The notes: generated from the sequence alone by a model not told the origin. 64,000 nucleotides of DNA from Blasia pusilla (GCA_050084515.1 CM114271.1:31496001-31560000), one strand, 5' to 3'; positions 22,836-36,453 are shown, numbered from the stretch's first letter. Numbers and translations are program-made.

Positions 22836-23841
22836 AAATATATATTCCCGCCCGCCTTTGTGTTCCATCTACAAATTAGTATCCTTGGCTAACATCAAAT
22901 TTGAGACATGTGCCATTCCTATGAGGCGAGCTTCTGATGCACAGTAACTTGTTCGTGTCTTCGAAGCGATTGGAGATGGTAATTATGAAAGTTTTGGATA
23001 TTCTCTAGTGGGGCAGTTTACACCAATGTTTGGGGAGATGAGTGTTTAAAGTTAACCTAGCTGGTTAACTTGGAAATGTAGAGGGTTCCACGAAAACATC
23101 CATGAACCTTGGTTCACATTCCAACCCATCGAACCGCACACCGAAAAATTAAAGTTGTGAACATCTAAAAACCTTAGCCATCATGTACTCTAATATTTTC
23201 ATTCTAAAGTTGGCAAGTTCTCTTCTTCTTTATATGGTTTCACTAAGCAAAGTCAACATATATTATAGGACATGAATTTATAATTTCTATGAAACTAGGC
23301 CTTAGCAACTTCTATCTCCACAAGGGTCCCAAATATGGCCCTCTTGTTATAATTATTTTTCCTAAAAATATAACAAGAAAAATTATTTCCAAAGGCATAC
23401 AAAGAGAAACATAAATTCTTAATTTCAATGGGCCATGTCAATCAATAAATTCGGTTCTCCTTGGACTCCCCTTTACGAACCCCTCCTTAAGAAAGAAAAA
23501 GGAATAATTTCATCCCAAAATCCAATCCTAAGATTCCCATTCCGATGGTGTTCAAAATTTATCCGTCTTTGTTGTTATCTTTTTGTAGTACGCAATCTTA
23601 GGATAGAGTGCTCAATAGCTAAAGATGGTGCTTTCTCTCTCTTATGTGCATTTGACATGGGGGTAACATGTCGTCCCATTTGGGGCAAGGGCGGTTTGAT
23701 CATCCTTATCAGTGGAGTGTTCCTTAATTTACCTCATGCGATCTTTTTCTTACTTGCTTCAGTGTGTACCTTCCTTCTATGGTAAAATGAGTGGAGCAGA
23801 TACACCTCTACTGTATTATTCGGTAGACTAGTGCAAGTTAA
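22836..23841. other. No gene recognised
   Basis: Unremarkable DNA with short open frames only. The plus-strand stretch at 23,435-23,785 has no motif I recognise. Confidence 0.45.
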
Positions 23842-25080
23842 GTGAAAGCTAACTCCCAATTTTTTCTACGATGTCCTTCCTACCTTCTTCGCACTTGTCC
23901 TCTCACTTCGAGGTTCTTACATTGGTCGGCTTCTTTCGATGCTTCTATCTTGGCAAATTTTGGTCAACTTATTGGCCCGAATACATTTGAGGGAGAGGAT
24001 GGTCCGATGGTGTCTTGGCTTCACAAAAAGCTATCTTGCCTATTTCTTTTGGAGGGGTGGGACTTTCCTCCATAGTCGTATCAGCTCCCGCAACCTTTTT
24101 GAGGAGTTGGGCATTGGTAGCATCGATTATGGCTTCAAGGTTTCTCCAAGAAGATACACATATCTTGATGGATCATGTCGCCCATGTAGGGAGGGGGACT
24201 TGTTATTTCAACAACAAGTGAGATCTGCCAGAGCTTTTCTTCCTCTTGCTACACAAGAAATTCTACCTCCTTTCAGTCAATTGATTACGGAAGGGCTTGA
24301 TCGACTTCAAGAGCATGTCTTCGAGAATGTGTAGCAAATCAACTTTTCGTGCATTCTCATTGAGGCATCCTCTAACACTCTTCGAGCTTGTCTGCGTTCA
24401 TGTGCGGGTACTGGAGCAATGGTGTAGCTTACTGCAAATCCTCTTATTCTTCCATTTCGTCTTCCTCAAAGCATATTCTCAACAACTTTGCGGTTATGCC
24501 TTGGACTTTCCCATCCTTCTCTGTTAGGTGTGCCGAATTATGTATGCGGGGATCCCATTGATGCCAAGGGTATCCATATTATCCGTGTGCACATGGTGGA
24601 GATCGAACGAACGACCACACATGATGTCATTAGAGAGTTGGTAACATCGATGGCTCTTATTGGAGGATATACGGTTGGGCAAGAGTAGCTCCATGTTCTA
24701 CCTTCAACCATACAAGCAACCTCTCGTGAGAGAGTTGATCTTGTTATGTCTCGAGGTGGATTCCGAAAACTAGGTAATATGGTGGTTGATGATCCAACAC
24801 TTGGTGTGTTGAGCTGCACATACCAAAGGTTCGGCGGCCAAAGTTGCGACAAGAATCAAGGAGTTAAGTTATGTTGTGAGACATGGGACTGATGGATTTA
24901 CTCCTTTTGCAATGGAAGTATTCGCTCATTTACTTGTGTCTTTTGATACTTTCCTGCAATTGTGTGCTCACCACTCCCTCGAGAATCATCACCTTGCACT
25001 TTCCCGTAGTCCTTCTCTCTGTGTAATTACTACCTATTTTCGACAATGCATCTCAGTGGCCTTACAACGTGCATAAGCCT
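23842..25080 (+). pseudogene. Decayed reverse-transcriptase-type element (C-terminal part)
   Basis: Overlapping plus-strand frames keep segments that resemble the region after the RT domain of LINE-like or related retroelements. LPISFGGVGLSSIVVSAPA at about 24,030-24,090 resembles the LPxxxGGxGL...APA(A)(Y/F)LxSW block. A later segment reads CGDPIDAKGIH ... HDVIRELV (24,540-24,640), then R-x-DLVMSRGG and VVDDPTLGVL (24,730-24,810). DGFTPFAMEVFAHL occurs at about 24,890. Stops and frameshifts are frequent and no catalytic RT motif remains. The assignment is by memory of similar proteins, so the exact clade is open. Confidence 0.45.
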
Positions 25081-28000
25081 TGGCATTGATATGTCGTGCG
25101 GTGGTGGTGGAGGGTTGCTCGCCTCGTCGTCCGTTCATGTCTGACTAACCACTCGTGTTCTTGTAAGATTTGTTTCATGCTATCAATCGTGTAGCTCATT
25201 GAATCAGTGTTTGTGTTGGCTAGTTGCCATTTTCTTTTTGCATTCCATTATGCATTTTTTGACTCCTCTTTTGAGATGTTATTACCTTTCTTTGTCCTCT
25301 TTTGAGATTTATTTTATAATAAAGTGGATATGGAGTTATGGGAATAGTCGTATCGCTTTGAGTTATACTATTATTCCAATTATCTACGAAGCCCTAATGT
25401 GGATAATTTTATTATTCCTACAACCTTTGTTTGATGGAATAATAGGGTAGATATTTTACAGAAAAAAAACACCCCCAATTTGTAGAGTTTGAAGGAGATA
25501 TCTTTATAATAAAGTAGTAAGTTTTTGCCCATGCAATGCACTCAACCAAATGGGTGGAAATGAAAATATTTTACTAATGGAGACTATAATGAAATCATTA
25601 CATTAGACACATATGTTGAAATTATAAAGTTGAAAAATAAATTTTAAAGATAAGATTTTTCTTGAATATACGAAGAATCATAAGACTCTAGTTTTCATTT
25701 TAAAAAAATACTTAATTTCCCCTTATTAATGTAGAAAGAAATCAATTATCCTTATTTTTCTAACCCTCATCTCTCAATTAGTTAAAAAATTCACTTATTT
25801 TGATCCAAAGTTTTAAAAAAATTTTAATTTTGAGGGATTTTTTATGATATTCTTAAAAAATCCCTCACAATTAAAATTTGAAAAATAGATTAAATGGCAC
25901 ATTTCGAAAGTTATATGTAATTTTCCTTCCAATGTGGGAACTTTTGTGTCGGGCCTGCATTGACATGGTTATCCTAGGGACAGACATAAGTCCACGGGTA
26001 CGGAATTTATCCGTGTCCAATCTTGATCCCCTCCTTCTTAAGTTAACTAGAACAAGTATTTGTGAGATATTTTAAACTATTTTCCCCCATTTCATCCTCT
26101 TCTTTATTATTTCTCTAATGTTATGATCTTTTCTTTTTTACTTACAAATTTTAATGTGCTTTTTTTAAAGTAGAAAAATGAAATTGTCATTGGATTAGAG
26201 AAGTGTTAGTAAGGTATTATTGGAAGGTCATTATAACTTGTTAGATCAACGGAATCATATTTCCTTGTTTTCCAACATGAACTAACCCATTTTCCACACA
26301 TCTAATTCTTGCTAGTATATAATTTAAATAAGGTATTGCTTTGGATGTTGCATCATCAAGGTTTATGACTTTATTAGTGGAGGTTGGTAGCATGATTCAC
26401 TCAAGTATTAAAATTTTCCTTTGAATGTCAACGAAAAATCTACATATCAGATTATTGTCATCAGTGATGAGGCGTGCATTATCCAAAAGGCCACTATCAT
26501 AGGTTGGGATGAGACACCAATGGCTTATCATAATATATTTTACATTGTTAATTGAATGCTTCAAGATATTAGAGGGGACACTTCTAAGATGTGCCCTTGA
26601 AGGGAAAAAAATTATCTTTGGCGTTGATTTTCACCATGTGAACAACAACCACAAATTTTCCAATCCACAATAAAGAGGTCATCCTTATGGTCTCATGTGA
26701 AGGTTTAGAAAATGGCTACCAACATGAAGGTTCAGAATTTGGAAGGTAATGTGCTCTTGGATCAAACAAGTTTTTGTCATTGGCTCTTGGAGATGGGAGA
26801 AGTTGGCATTTCTCATCATGTTCATTTAGGAGAATCGTGCTAAATAGTTTGATTGATTTGATATATGGGAACCAACTGCAAAGTTTCCATGACATTACTT
26901 TGACCTTAGAGATAGATGCAATCAATACTAAGTCATGTCTTGATGTGCTAGAGAGGTTCTATATATTCTCGCATTTATAATTCTTGCTTCCATTTGTAAT
27001 TATATAATCATTACGTCTCATGATATCATCTCACTTCTTATGTACGTTATGCAATGAGGAACACACATAATTAAGTCATGACTATGTCCTTGATATATGG
27101 ACGAGTTGTATCCATAATTTTAAGTTCTTATACACTTTTCTTCCTAATACACTATGTTATGCCCGTGCGATGGACGAAGCCGAATGGATGGAAATCAAAA
27201 TACTTTATAAATGGAAAATATAATGAAATTATACTTCCATTTATATTTTAGATTGAAATTACAGATAAATAGTGAAGATAAGTTTTTGCTTGAATATATG
27301 AATAGTCAAGAGATTCTAATTTTGATTTTAAAAAATGCTTGTCTTTTCCCTTATTAGTTTAGAAAGAAATCAATTATCCTTATTTTTTAGACCCCCTTCT
27401 TTTGATTAGTAAAAAGAAAACCACTCATTTTGATCCAAAGTTTGTATCAAAATAATCTTTAGAAATCCTCACAATTAAAGCTTGAAAATAAACAAATAAA
27501 TGAAATTAAATTTCATAAAATTGAAGAATAATAAAATTTCCACTATTATACTTTTATGTTAAAAATAAAATAACTTGAAATTAAAATTTTATGGTGTAGT
27601 ATAAGAAAATTAAAAAATCGAAAAGTTTCACATATGGGTTTCATGGGGAGCATATGAGTCCGGGCTAATAGCTTAGTATAAGAAAAAATTAAACAAAAAT
27701 TTAAAATCGAAAGGCTTCACTCTTGGATTTCATTGGAGCTCTAGCCAATAGTGTGATTTCCTCCATACTTTTTGACCTTAAAAATTTGGTTCTCATGTCA
27801 TGCTTTTGCAAAATATGAGTGGGTCCAAAGCATAGGAGATTTGCATAGAACAACACTCTATTGGTTGTTCATGGTTTTGAAGTAGAAATTACGGTGGATA
27901 AGAACATGGAGGATCAAATTTTTATTCTCCCTAAACTATGTTTTAATGTGATTTTACCATTTGGCTTGATAAGATTTAAATTCCTTATTTAACTGGTTTT

Positions 28001-28370
28001 TTCTACTGCGGTCCAAATTTGGATTATATTTTTACATCATTAATTATATAGAGCCTTAACTAAATTCGGCATGAGAAATTCCATCCATTATTTGGGAAAG
28101 GAACGCTTCTCCACATAAACACGACAGATGAAATGCTATTTGAAAAAATTCTTGGTAAGGATTTGATGTATGTGCACATGAGATACTTTACAGTTCGGCC
28201 CGAGTTGAAGTGGTGGATAAAACGAGCATGGAAAACATGAGGAGGCAGACTGTGGAACGAGGTTGTGACATGTGTTCTTCCAACCAAGACCTCAATCCGT
28301 TGTCATGAATGCAATAGGACACTGCGTAGACTAAGAGTACTGATAGGAATAAAACATCGCTCTGACCAGA
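25081..28370. other. AT-rich repeat debris, no gene recognised
   Basis: Two stretches, about 25,500-25,900 and 27,150-27,500, are homologous. Each has a TTGCCCATGCAATGCAC/TGCCCGTGCGATGGAC-like motif followed by GATGGAAATRAAAAT and, about 200 bp later, GAAAGAAATCAATTATCCTT. They look like two diverged copies of one non-autonomous element in direct orientation. No protein-coding signal is evident. Confidence 0.45.
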
Positions 28371-30013
28371 TTGATTGCAGTGTTTGAGGGCGGCCGTGAA
28401 TCCGTGATTCGGTGCGGAGGTGGGAGGGTGGGGATCCTCTACCTAGCACTAACGGGTTCGTTCAGGGTTCCCGGAGCCCAGCGGATCGTTTTCCTTCACT
28501 CCAAGTTGTCGACTCCAGTTTTTAGTTGTACTAATTGCGCCGTAAACCTAATAGCCCGGTTCTATCCTTTGTATGGATTCAAGGGTCGGCTGCAGCAGTG
28601 CAGCCTGTTCTCCCCCCTCTTTTGTACTTCCGATGGGTTTTCCATCACTCGTTTTTATCGAAGTGCATCTTTCATTCTCTCCTTTCTTCCTGATACAACT
28701 CTAATGCGAGGTCTGGAGTCTGGAGTCTGGTGACTTTGGTTACTTTCGTACCCTTGAAGGTTGATGCTCTTTGCGTGTAGTGCGTGCACCTTTACCCTCC
28801 TGACCGCCTAAAATCCAAACTAAACTAAATCAGGCGGGTACAAGTTCGAACTTGTAGCCAACCACATCATGCGGTCAGTGTCGGAGACTCCGAGCAGCCC
28901 CACGCCTTAGTCCTAGGGCCCCGCCGCACAGGCGCGCCTGTCCTGTGAGTGTGGATCAGTTAATACGGCATGGACACTGGTGGACATTCAAGAGTCTTAC
29001 GGGCCGCTGAAATGAAACGTCAGACCCTGCACCTGGACACGATTCACAAACTTCGAGGTAAAAGTACTGACTTGTAAGTGACAGGTGCATGCTCTTGAAG
29101 TCCCTGAGCAGGCTTCAGATAAGAACAAAACCACCACGAACATCCGAAAGACAAGTTACGTTATGAGTGCGCCAAAAATCCATGCCTCGATCCTCCTTTG
29201 AAACTCTTCTGGTTCAGCTCCCCACACATCCATAATCCTATCTCGTTCCTCGTATGATTCCTCAGAGGAGTACTTTTGATCGATTTTCCCACGTTGAGTA
29301 CCTCGACCAACGGTCTCGGGTACGAAATGGATTCGGTACTTTCGCCATCTATTCAAAGTTGCAAACTCGTTTTTCTTGGACAGCATACCTAGTCTAACTA
29401 ATAATATTTTTCACCAAAATTTATCTTTTTCGATCCGGCCCATCGTAAAAGTTGTGTCATAAATCTTTCATCATCCTAGGTTGCGCATAGAAGGTTTCAC
29501 AATCTATATTATTTTTGGAAAGTGTTCCATAATTTTCCAAAGTCTTTCTTATTTTTAAATATTTTTTCAATCGATAGAATTTTTCAATCTATCAACCGAC
29601 GAGATCCTTCAAAATTCGGGAGTTCATTAAAAATTAGTTATTTTAATTCCTGCATCGCACGTTTATTGCCGAACACGCTTTCTACGAGGGATGAAGATTG
29701 AGAGGTTGACGATTGATTTTTGAATGTTATCTTTCCTTCTATTCAAATACGTTGTTACCGTGTTCTTATAATGTGTTCATCATATTTGCATTACTTTGCA
29801 ACATGCCCAACCTAATGGGCTTTTTGCTTTGCAACCTCATGAGAATGGAAACGATATGTGTGTTGCATTGGGCCAAATAATTCCAAAAACTATTTTCCCC
29901 CTTCCCTTGTTACGACAACATTTTCTAATAAACCAAAAAGCCTAGATTCCAATCGTACTTAAATTTCCACTTATTAGAAAAAGTGAAAGGAATAAATTAG
30001 TCACATTCCATCC
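28371..30013. other. Unassigned region with two modest ORFs
   Basis: A plus-strand frame (28,371-28,733, 120 residues) and a minus-strand frame (29,156-29,386, 76 residues, charged, with KYRIHFVPETVGRG and ESYEERDRIMDVWG) are open, but I recognise neither. The minus-strand one has protein-like composition and may be a lone exon. An 18-bp perfect palindrome (TACAAGTTCGAACTTGTA) is at 28,839-28,856. Confidence 0.3.
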
Positions 30014-30022
30014 ATATTGTTG
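30014..30022. repeat. Target-site duplication of the large MULE (left)
   Basis: ATATTGTTG directly precedes the left terminal repeat. The identical 9 bp follow the right terminal repeat at 45,208-45,216. Nine bp is the classic Mutator duplication length. Confidence 0.85.
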
Positions 30023-30112
30023 CAGGTATTTGCTTAAGTGGCCCCCTGCCCTACTTATGTTGCTTAAGTGGCCCCCCTACGAAATCTTTTGCTTGAGTGG
30101 GGCTCTTACCTA
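30023..30112 (+). repeat. Left terminal inverted repeat of the MULE
   Basis: The first 23 bp match the complement of the right end with one mismatch. Similarity continues patchily to about 90 bp, including GAAATCTTTTGC against AAAATCTCTTGC. A TTGCTTAAGTGGCCCCC block occurs twice within it. Confidence 0.8.
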
Positions 30113-30452
30113 CAACACCTGTTCACGGGAGATGAGCTACCGGGAAGTCCGGTAATTGTTCTAGCACCATTTCCATAGTCGTAGACTTTTGCACTGAACT
30201 GCAGAAGTTCTGAAGTTTCAGCCAACGGGGAGAGGAGGGACCGTTTTAGCCGCACGTTTAGGGTGGAAGTGTGTCATGGCATTGCAGTGAGCTGAAGAAG
30301 TTTCAGCCAACGGGGAGAGGAAGGACCGTTTTAGCCATAGGTTTTAGGGTTTGGGGTGGAACTGCACAAATTCCAGCACTTGACATACGTTATACAACAT
30401 GGATATGATCACCGTTTCACCATAAAACAAAAAGGAACTTTACGAAGATTTA

Positions 30453-33400
30453 TTACATGCTTGGACCTGTAGAATCCAACCGTTGTAAGTCAACAATAGC
30501 CACTAAAGCCCTGGAGAAACATGATGCCTCGTCCAAGCCGCCTGAAGACACACCTAGCCTACTCAAGAGATCACGAATAAACTTTGAATTCCTTGCTGCT
30601 GAATCTTGCAAGGCTGTCACTCTACGCAAGGCCTTTTCCCACCCACCTTTGTTGTCATAGCCGGTCACTCCTAACTTGGTAATGAGATCTCCTCTGTCAG
30701 CGAGAAGAGCTATGTGCCTTAGCTCCAAAACTTCAACATACTTGTCTACTCTAGCTGTGGTTTGTTTGGTGAGATGAATTTTATCCTCCCAACACTACAA
30801 ATGCACCACATCTTCCGCCGGCATCCCCAAATGGTTAATCCATAATTGTATGATTCTCTCATCAATTAGAAACCCTCCTTGCGGCACACCCGGGTCCTCC
30901 TCTGGTACTTCTTCCGTTGGTCCCTACATCCAAAGACAAACCGAATGTGTACATCAAATAACCTACAACAAAAAATAGCCGTCGGATGTGATTAGCCCCA
31001 CTTTGTGCTTAGCACAAAGCCTGTGATTGTCATTAGCCGCCAACTGTGAATAGGCGCCGGTGTGAATAGCCGCCCACTATGAATAGGCACCGTCTATGTT
31101 TACCCGCCGGTTGTGATCACTAAGGCTGCGTGAATAGGGTTTAGGGACAACCCAACAAGTATACAGTAAACCCTCACCTATATGTTGACTCCTCCACTAA
31201 GAAGGCAAAACAATCCATAAGAACTTACTGCAATTTGTGAACAACGATTGGAGAATAGAGGCCATGTTAAAGAAGATGGGCAATTGAAGAGTGGTATAAT
31301 ACCTTATGTGATTTGAGCCCATCTTCTTTTCCCTCCAAACCTTCAGCTCCAACAACATTAGGGATTACACCATCTTCACTTGATGGTTTGGGTTGTGGAG
31401 CATCGCGTGTTGGTTCCATTGCTAGCGCTTTGGACCGCATGTGATTCAACCACCATGTGGAGTCCTCAGTTTGCACATAGTTGTTCACATGGTACACGCT
31501 CTCTGTCTAGCATAAGTGGCTAACCATATGCACTCAGGGATACTATCTGTTTGCAATTGTTGATCCACCGTGAACATATGCTCAGTTTGATTCATTTTAT
31601 TCACAAGAAACTTGTCCATAGTTTGAGAGCCTCAGATAATCACCATAGGCTCCGCTAAAAGATGGGCCCAGGTCGTTGTTATAGGGTGAGCACATGGTGT
31701 GTCGCTTGCCATGTTCCCATGAGGTCCCCATGTAGTGTTCTTGATAGGTGTCTTTTCCGTGCCTTTCCTTGTTGTGCCTAGAGACTCCCTACCGCATTGT
31801 GAAGGCCGGAACTGAGAAACATTGGGAACTTCCCAACCTCCTACCTTCTGAGTGTTCCATTCAGGCAGGCTCCCAAATTCTTGCCAATCCAACCATCGAT
31901 ACCATCTTGCTGTTGCTCATTCCCTTTGCTTTCTCCATTCTTCACTCCATGTACATGTGAAGGTGAATCATGCCTGTTGGTGTCAGTGTCATTCGGATCG
32001 GAGTGAGGACTAGCCGCATCCTTCTTGTCATACGTACTCCTTTGCTTCACTATCCTCCAAATGAACGACATGATATTTTGACTCCTCCGCTGCCTTGTTC
32101 TCAGCAATATTCAGTTCTTCTGTGATGCCTTTCATCACCTCATCTATCACCTTTTGAGTATCAATGACACCCACCTCACAGACGGGTTCACCCTGCTCCT
32201 CCTCGACATGGGGTTCCTTTAGACCTTCACTTTCCCCTGAAGCCCTAGGGAGGCCTGAATTAGGCTCCTCCACAATCACATTGCTCTCATGTGCAGGCTC
32301 TGCTACTGCAATACCCAACCTTGATATCGCCAACTTTGCACAGCGAGGTCGACTAGTCGTAGTAGTATTCTCTAGCACCCAAAAAAATAAATTTAAAAGA
32401 GTACAAACTTCACAATTGACATCCTCAGAGCAAAAGGAAAGGATAGCAAGTCTTCATACACAAGCTTTGGAGTCTATGGAAGGAGGAGACCTGATTTGGA
32501 ATCTGCTTCTCGAGAAAGCGATTCTTTCCTCTTTTGGAGAATCTCGCGGAGAGCTTTTGAATCTTGTAAATGAAAAATGAAGGAGTCAAAAAATATGAAT
32601 CTTGTTATACATGTCTAGATGAAAGAATGCCAAGATGTGATGAAATCTTACTATACTTACACTTGGATTCGAATTTGTAGCAACCGGCAGAGTTGCAGAA
32701 TCATCTTCTTGCTTGACTTTTGCTGGAAGTGTAGACGTCCCCTAGTACACACCAATGAACCCCAAAAGCTATATTTACATATGAACAAAACAAATAAAGT
32801 GTAGGCAGCCTTGTGTAAGCTAGTAACCTTGTCCAAACGCTGTGGATAGCCGCCGGCCTTGTAGAATGGCTGTGAATAGCCCCCTCCGGCTGCTATTAGT
32901 CGCAGTCCGAAGAGAGTGCATAACCACCGGCCTCTGCTAGAATAGACGCCGGTTCATTCTGGTAGCCTTGTCCAAAGGTTGTGAATAGTCACCGACGGCT
33001 GCTATTAGTCGCAATCCAGAGAATGACAATAGCCGCCGGCTCCTGCTGTAATAGACGCCGGTTCATTCTGGTAGCCTTGTCCAAAGGCTGTGAATAGCCG
33101 CCGCCGGCTGCTATTAGTCTACTTACCCTTTGGCTGAGAATAGGATTTGCCCTTTGCTATTAGTTTCCTTGCCCTTTGGCAAAGAATAGACACCGGTTCA
33201 TGTTCATCTTTGTTATTAATTTCTATGGTTGTGAGTAGCAGCCGGTGCATGTTAGTGCGCGAACTTCACAACCTCTCTGTGAATAGCCGCCATTGGAAAT
33301 TTAATGCTTCCAAGTGCCCCCGGCTTAAAAAAAAATGAATACAAATGGTAAGAACCCTCACCTTCTTCTTTCCTTGGGTTTTTGGCCGAGACTTGGGATT

Positions 33401-34269
33401 CTTCATCTTCGATTGTGGAAGCTCCTTCTCGGCTCCATGTGAGGAACTCTTCTTTCTCGGTATCTTTTTTTGAGCAATGAAATCATCGCTATCATCTAAA
33501 GTTGGTGCCTTCCATGTAGTAGTGTCATTGGTAGGTATCTTTAGTTTTATACACAATCGCTGTGATTTGTCTTTGGGCTCACTCTCCTTTCCTCCAATTT
33601 TCCTTTTTCGAGCATTCTTGGACTCGGTCGGTGGAGTCCCACTCAGATTTTCCTTCCCTTTCAATTTCAGATCTGATACTAGGTGGGCCTCTGCTACAAT
33701 CACCTCATGTGAGGTCGGATCATCGCCATGGTTGAAGAGAATGGTCAAAATAACTCCAACTCCGCTTTCTCTCTCTTTCTCTTTCTTGGCGCTTGGTTGG
33801 AGGACTTGCTTGATATCAAGCATGAGTTTCCTGTAGACATATGTTGCCCGATCCACTAGAATCCTTTCCCAAGCTTGGCATGCCATTTATAACATGCTTG
33901 CAAGGACACTGTTGGGGTTTGTATTCATATGAAAGCAACGATTCAACTGAAATAGTAGTGCCTGAAAGTTCTCTGGCACAACACATCCTAGCTTGTATCC
34001 GTGGCTATTCTTCTCCAGCTTGGTGAGGTACTTGGAATAAATTCTTGGCTCCTCTTGATCAGTGTGTTGGCGCTCCACAGATAAAAAAGAGCCAAGGTGC
34101 TTGAATTGGAAAGCAGTTGCTATGAGTTCTAGAGAGATACTTAACGCATACTCTGACATTGTATGCCCGTAGCTTTGTCGAAGCATCCCCTCTGAAGTTT
34201 CAAGGTTGAACCTGCATGGACATCTTTTAACGGGAACCTTGCTTCCATAGTTTGACTTGGATGTCGCCC
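30453..34269 (-). pseudogene. Multi-exon cargo ORF of unknown function in the MULE
   Basis: Minus-strand exons can be read. One runs from about 34,269 (acceptor CTTGCAG) to 33,362 (donor GTGAGG) and includes a Lys/Arg-rich acidic C-terminal part. Another starts at 32,371 (acceptor GCTAG). A third ends at 31,303 (donor GTATTA) in phase 0. A fourth starts at 30,923 (acceptor TGTAG), also in phase 0, and ends at 30,453. Recognisable text includes SKVPVKRCPCRF, QLWINHLGMPAEDVV and DLLSRLGVSSGG. In-frame stops near 33,885 and 30,797 and a frameshift near 32,030 show decay. I recognise no family. It may be a captured host gene or a second MULE-encoded protein. Confidence 0.5.
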
Positions 34270-35530
34270 CTGCAAGAAATTAGTTTGAGTGTTAGTATAG
34301 TAAAGGCACCAAACCCAACTAAGAAGTAGTCATCAAGCACATCAGTGACAACTCTTGAGGTAGCAAGAGTAAAAAACAAAAAAGATAATCCATGCTCTAA
34401 AACTACCAAAACCATTTGCATTATGAGGAGAACTTATGTTTAGAGAAATAGTTGCAGGATTCCAAACTCCGGGCTTGTAGTTTAGCTGAAAGAGCTTCAG
34501 ATGCCTCCCCAAACAAAGGCTTTTTGCAGGAAATTATATATTTTGTTCGGATGAGAAAGCATAGAAAATATCAAAGCAAAAATAGGGTCGAGAGAAAAAT
34601 CCTACCGATCCGGTGTTCCTCTGTGCAATACAACAGCCGTAGGAGACTAAAAAATAGCCGCCGCAAGCGCCAATACTAGAATACCGCAATAAGCAGAAAG
34701 AGCTTGAAGCCTCCGCCAGCTTGACATTAGCCGTAGCCAGGTCATTATTTGTTAGGGCCCGGTTATAGATAACATTCATACAACAAAAGTGGTAGATAAA
34801 ATGGAATAGAGTCGAGGAAGGAATGTAAAGTGGCCATTTGGTATATGGGATATGGCAGAATTTGGTCATGGAGGAGGGTTTCATCTTTGCAAAATGGAAG
34901 CGGATATTTCCCATTGGAAAGTTCCGTCCCCACCGTGCCATTAGCCACTTAAGCTAATAATTACTTATCCGCCGTTGGAAGTCCCTCCCCCACCCTTGCA
35001 TTAGCCGCCGTTGCAAGTGCCTCCTCCACTGCGGCATTAGCCGTAAGCTAATTAGCCACCGTTGGAAACTTCCTCCCCCACCTTGGCATCATCCGCGGGC
35101 TGCTAATTATTATTTAGCCGCCATTGGAAGTCCCTCCCCCTCACTGGCATTAGCCGATGTTGGAAAGTGTCTCCCCATCGTGGCATTAGCCGCAGGCTAA
35201 TTAGCACTTAGCTGAAGTACTTAAGAAGAGGCAGTAAGGAGAGGGTGTTCTGCTCTGTACATGGAGTTCTAATCCTATGATGCCCCATTGTGCGGTTTGT
35301 AACTTTGATGGCAATGAGATTGTATTAAGCAAGTATCCTCTTTACCTTCATGACTTCTAGTCTCCTAACCTAGAACTTGGAGTGGGAATGGTAGAATATG
35401 ATGAAAAAATCATTCAAACTCATTCATTTCTTGGCCTTGCTTCTTACTTAGCTGATCTTTTATGAGTAAGTTTGATTCAAAGTACTTGTGGCACTCTTTA
35501 ATTTCTAGAACACCTCAGTTGTGTTTGTAG

Positions 35531-36453
35531 GACTTTCTCTCAGTGGGAGGGTATATGCTCGATCGATACGCTAGATGGAGAGTCATGTGGGCTTGTAAAG
35601 AACATGGCTCTCACAGGGATTGTGAGTCACAATACTTCAGAAGCACCTATGCTTCAAGGTCTAGGAATTGTTGATATTGTGTATCTTCAAGAAGTCTCTC
35701 CATCCACCTTGCTTACTGTCACAAAAGTATTTGTGAAGGGAAATGGATTGGGACACTATGAGCAGACATAGTGTCCACTCTCCAAACCAAGTTAAATACA
35801 AGATGAGTTGGTCTTTTTAAAGTCATGTGGGTGAAGGACCTGTACTTTGGAGCAAGCTGGACACAACATAGCTCAATTGAGGGTGGGTTGAATAAAGTGT
35901 ACTATCTTTCATCAATCTAGTGTTATTCATTGATGTGAGAGCTTGTCTGTTATCATTCTAGTCGAGGTAGTCATGGATTTGAAGAAGCAAGAGCTGCATA
36001 TAAGTATAGATGGTGGGAAACTTTTGAGGCCTCTGTTGATTTTCAAAAACCAGTCCTTGGTTCTCAACGAAGGGTATATTTCAGAAAGTAATGTCCGACT
36101 CTCTCCAATGGAACGCCTTGCATGGTTGTAGAGCAAGGGTGTAATAGAGTTCTTGGGCACATAGGAAGAAGAGAAAGCCATGATTTCCCTTCATGGAGAA
36201 GACATTTTGAGGGCCAGGGAGAGGAGTGCGGTGGCCCTTGTATATATCCATGCAGAGATCCATCCATCTCTGATTCTGGGTTTGAGCACTTCAGTTATTC
36301 CCTTCCCGAAGAGAAACCAAAGCACAAGGAATCTCTTTCAATCTCTTGAGCACTGTAAACAAGCCATTGGCCTTATGTGAGAAACATTGCAAGTCGTGTA
36401 GACACCTCAGGGAAACATCTTTTCTATCCACAGGTTGATTGTTTTGAGTTTTG
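35531..36453 (+). pseudogene. RNA polymerase second-largest-subunit fragment (RPB2/NRPD2 family)
   Basis: An exon-like stretch from 35,531 (after TTTGTAG) reads LDGESCGLVKNMALTGIVS ... TKVFVKG. A second from 35,962 (after ATTCTAG) reads DLKKQELHISIDGG, LLRPLLIF, then GVIEFLG, EIHPSLILGLS, VIPFP and HCKQAIGL. A frameshifted tail reads RVDTSGKHLFYPQ. These blocks are collinear with the lobe/fork and hybrid-binding part of multisubunit RNA polymerase second subunits. TAG stops at 35,769, 36,129 and 36,159 kill it. By eye some blocks look closer to Pol II RPB2 and others (ALTG, HCKQAIG, LFYPQ) to Pol IV/V NRPD2. I cannot decide between them. Confidence 0.7.

Noticed and set aside
28839-28856. 18-bp palindrome containing TTCGAA as a regulatory operator
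   Set aside because: Single occurrence with no gene in clear relation to it. Noted in the region description only.
35531-36453. Functional RPB2/NRPD2 gene
   Set aside because: Several in-frame stops, a frameshift before the last block, and lack of the remaining two thirds of the subunit make it a fragment.
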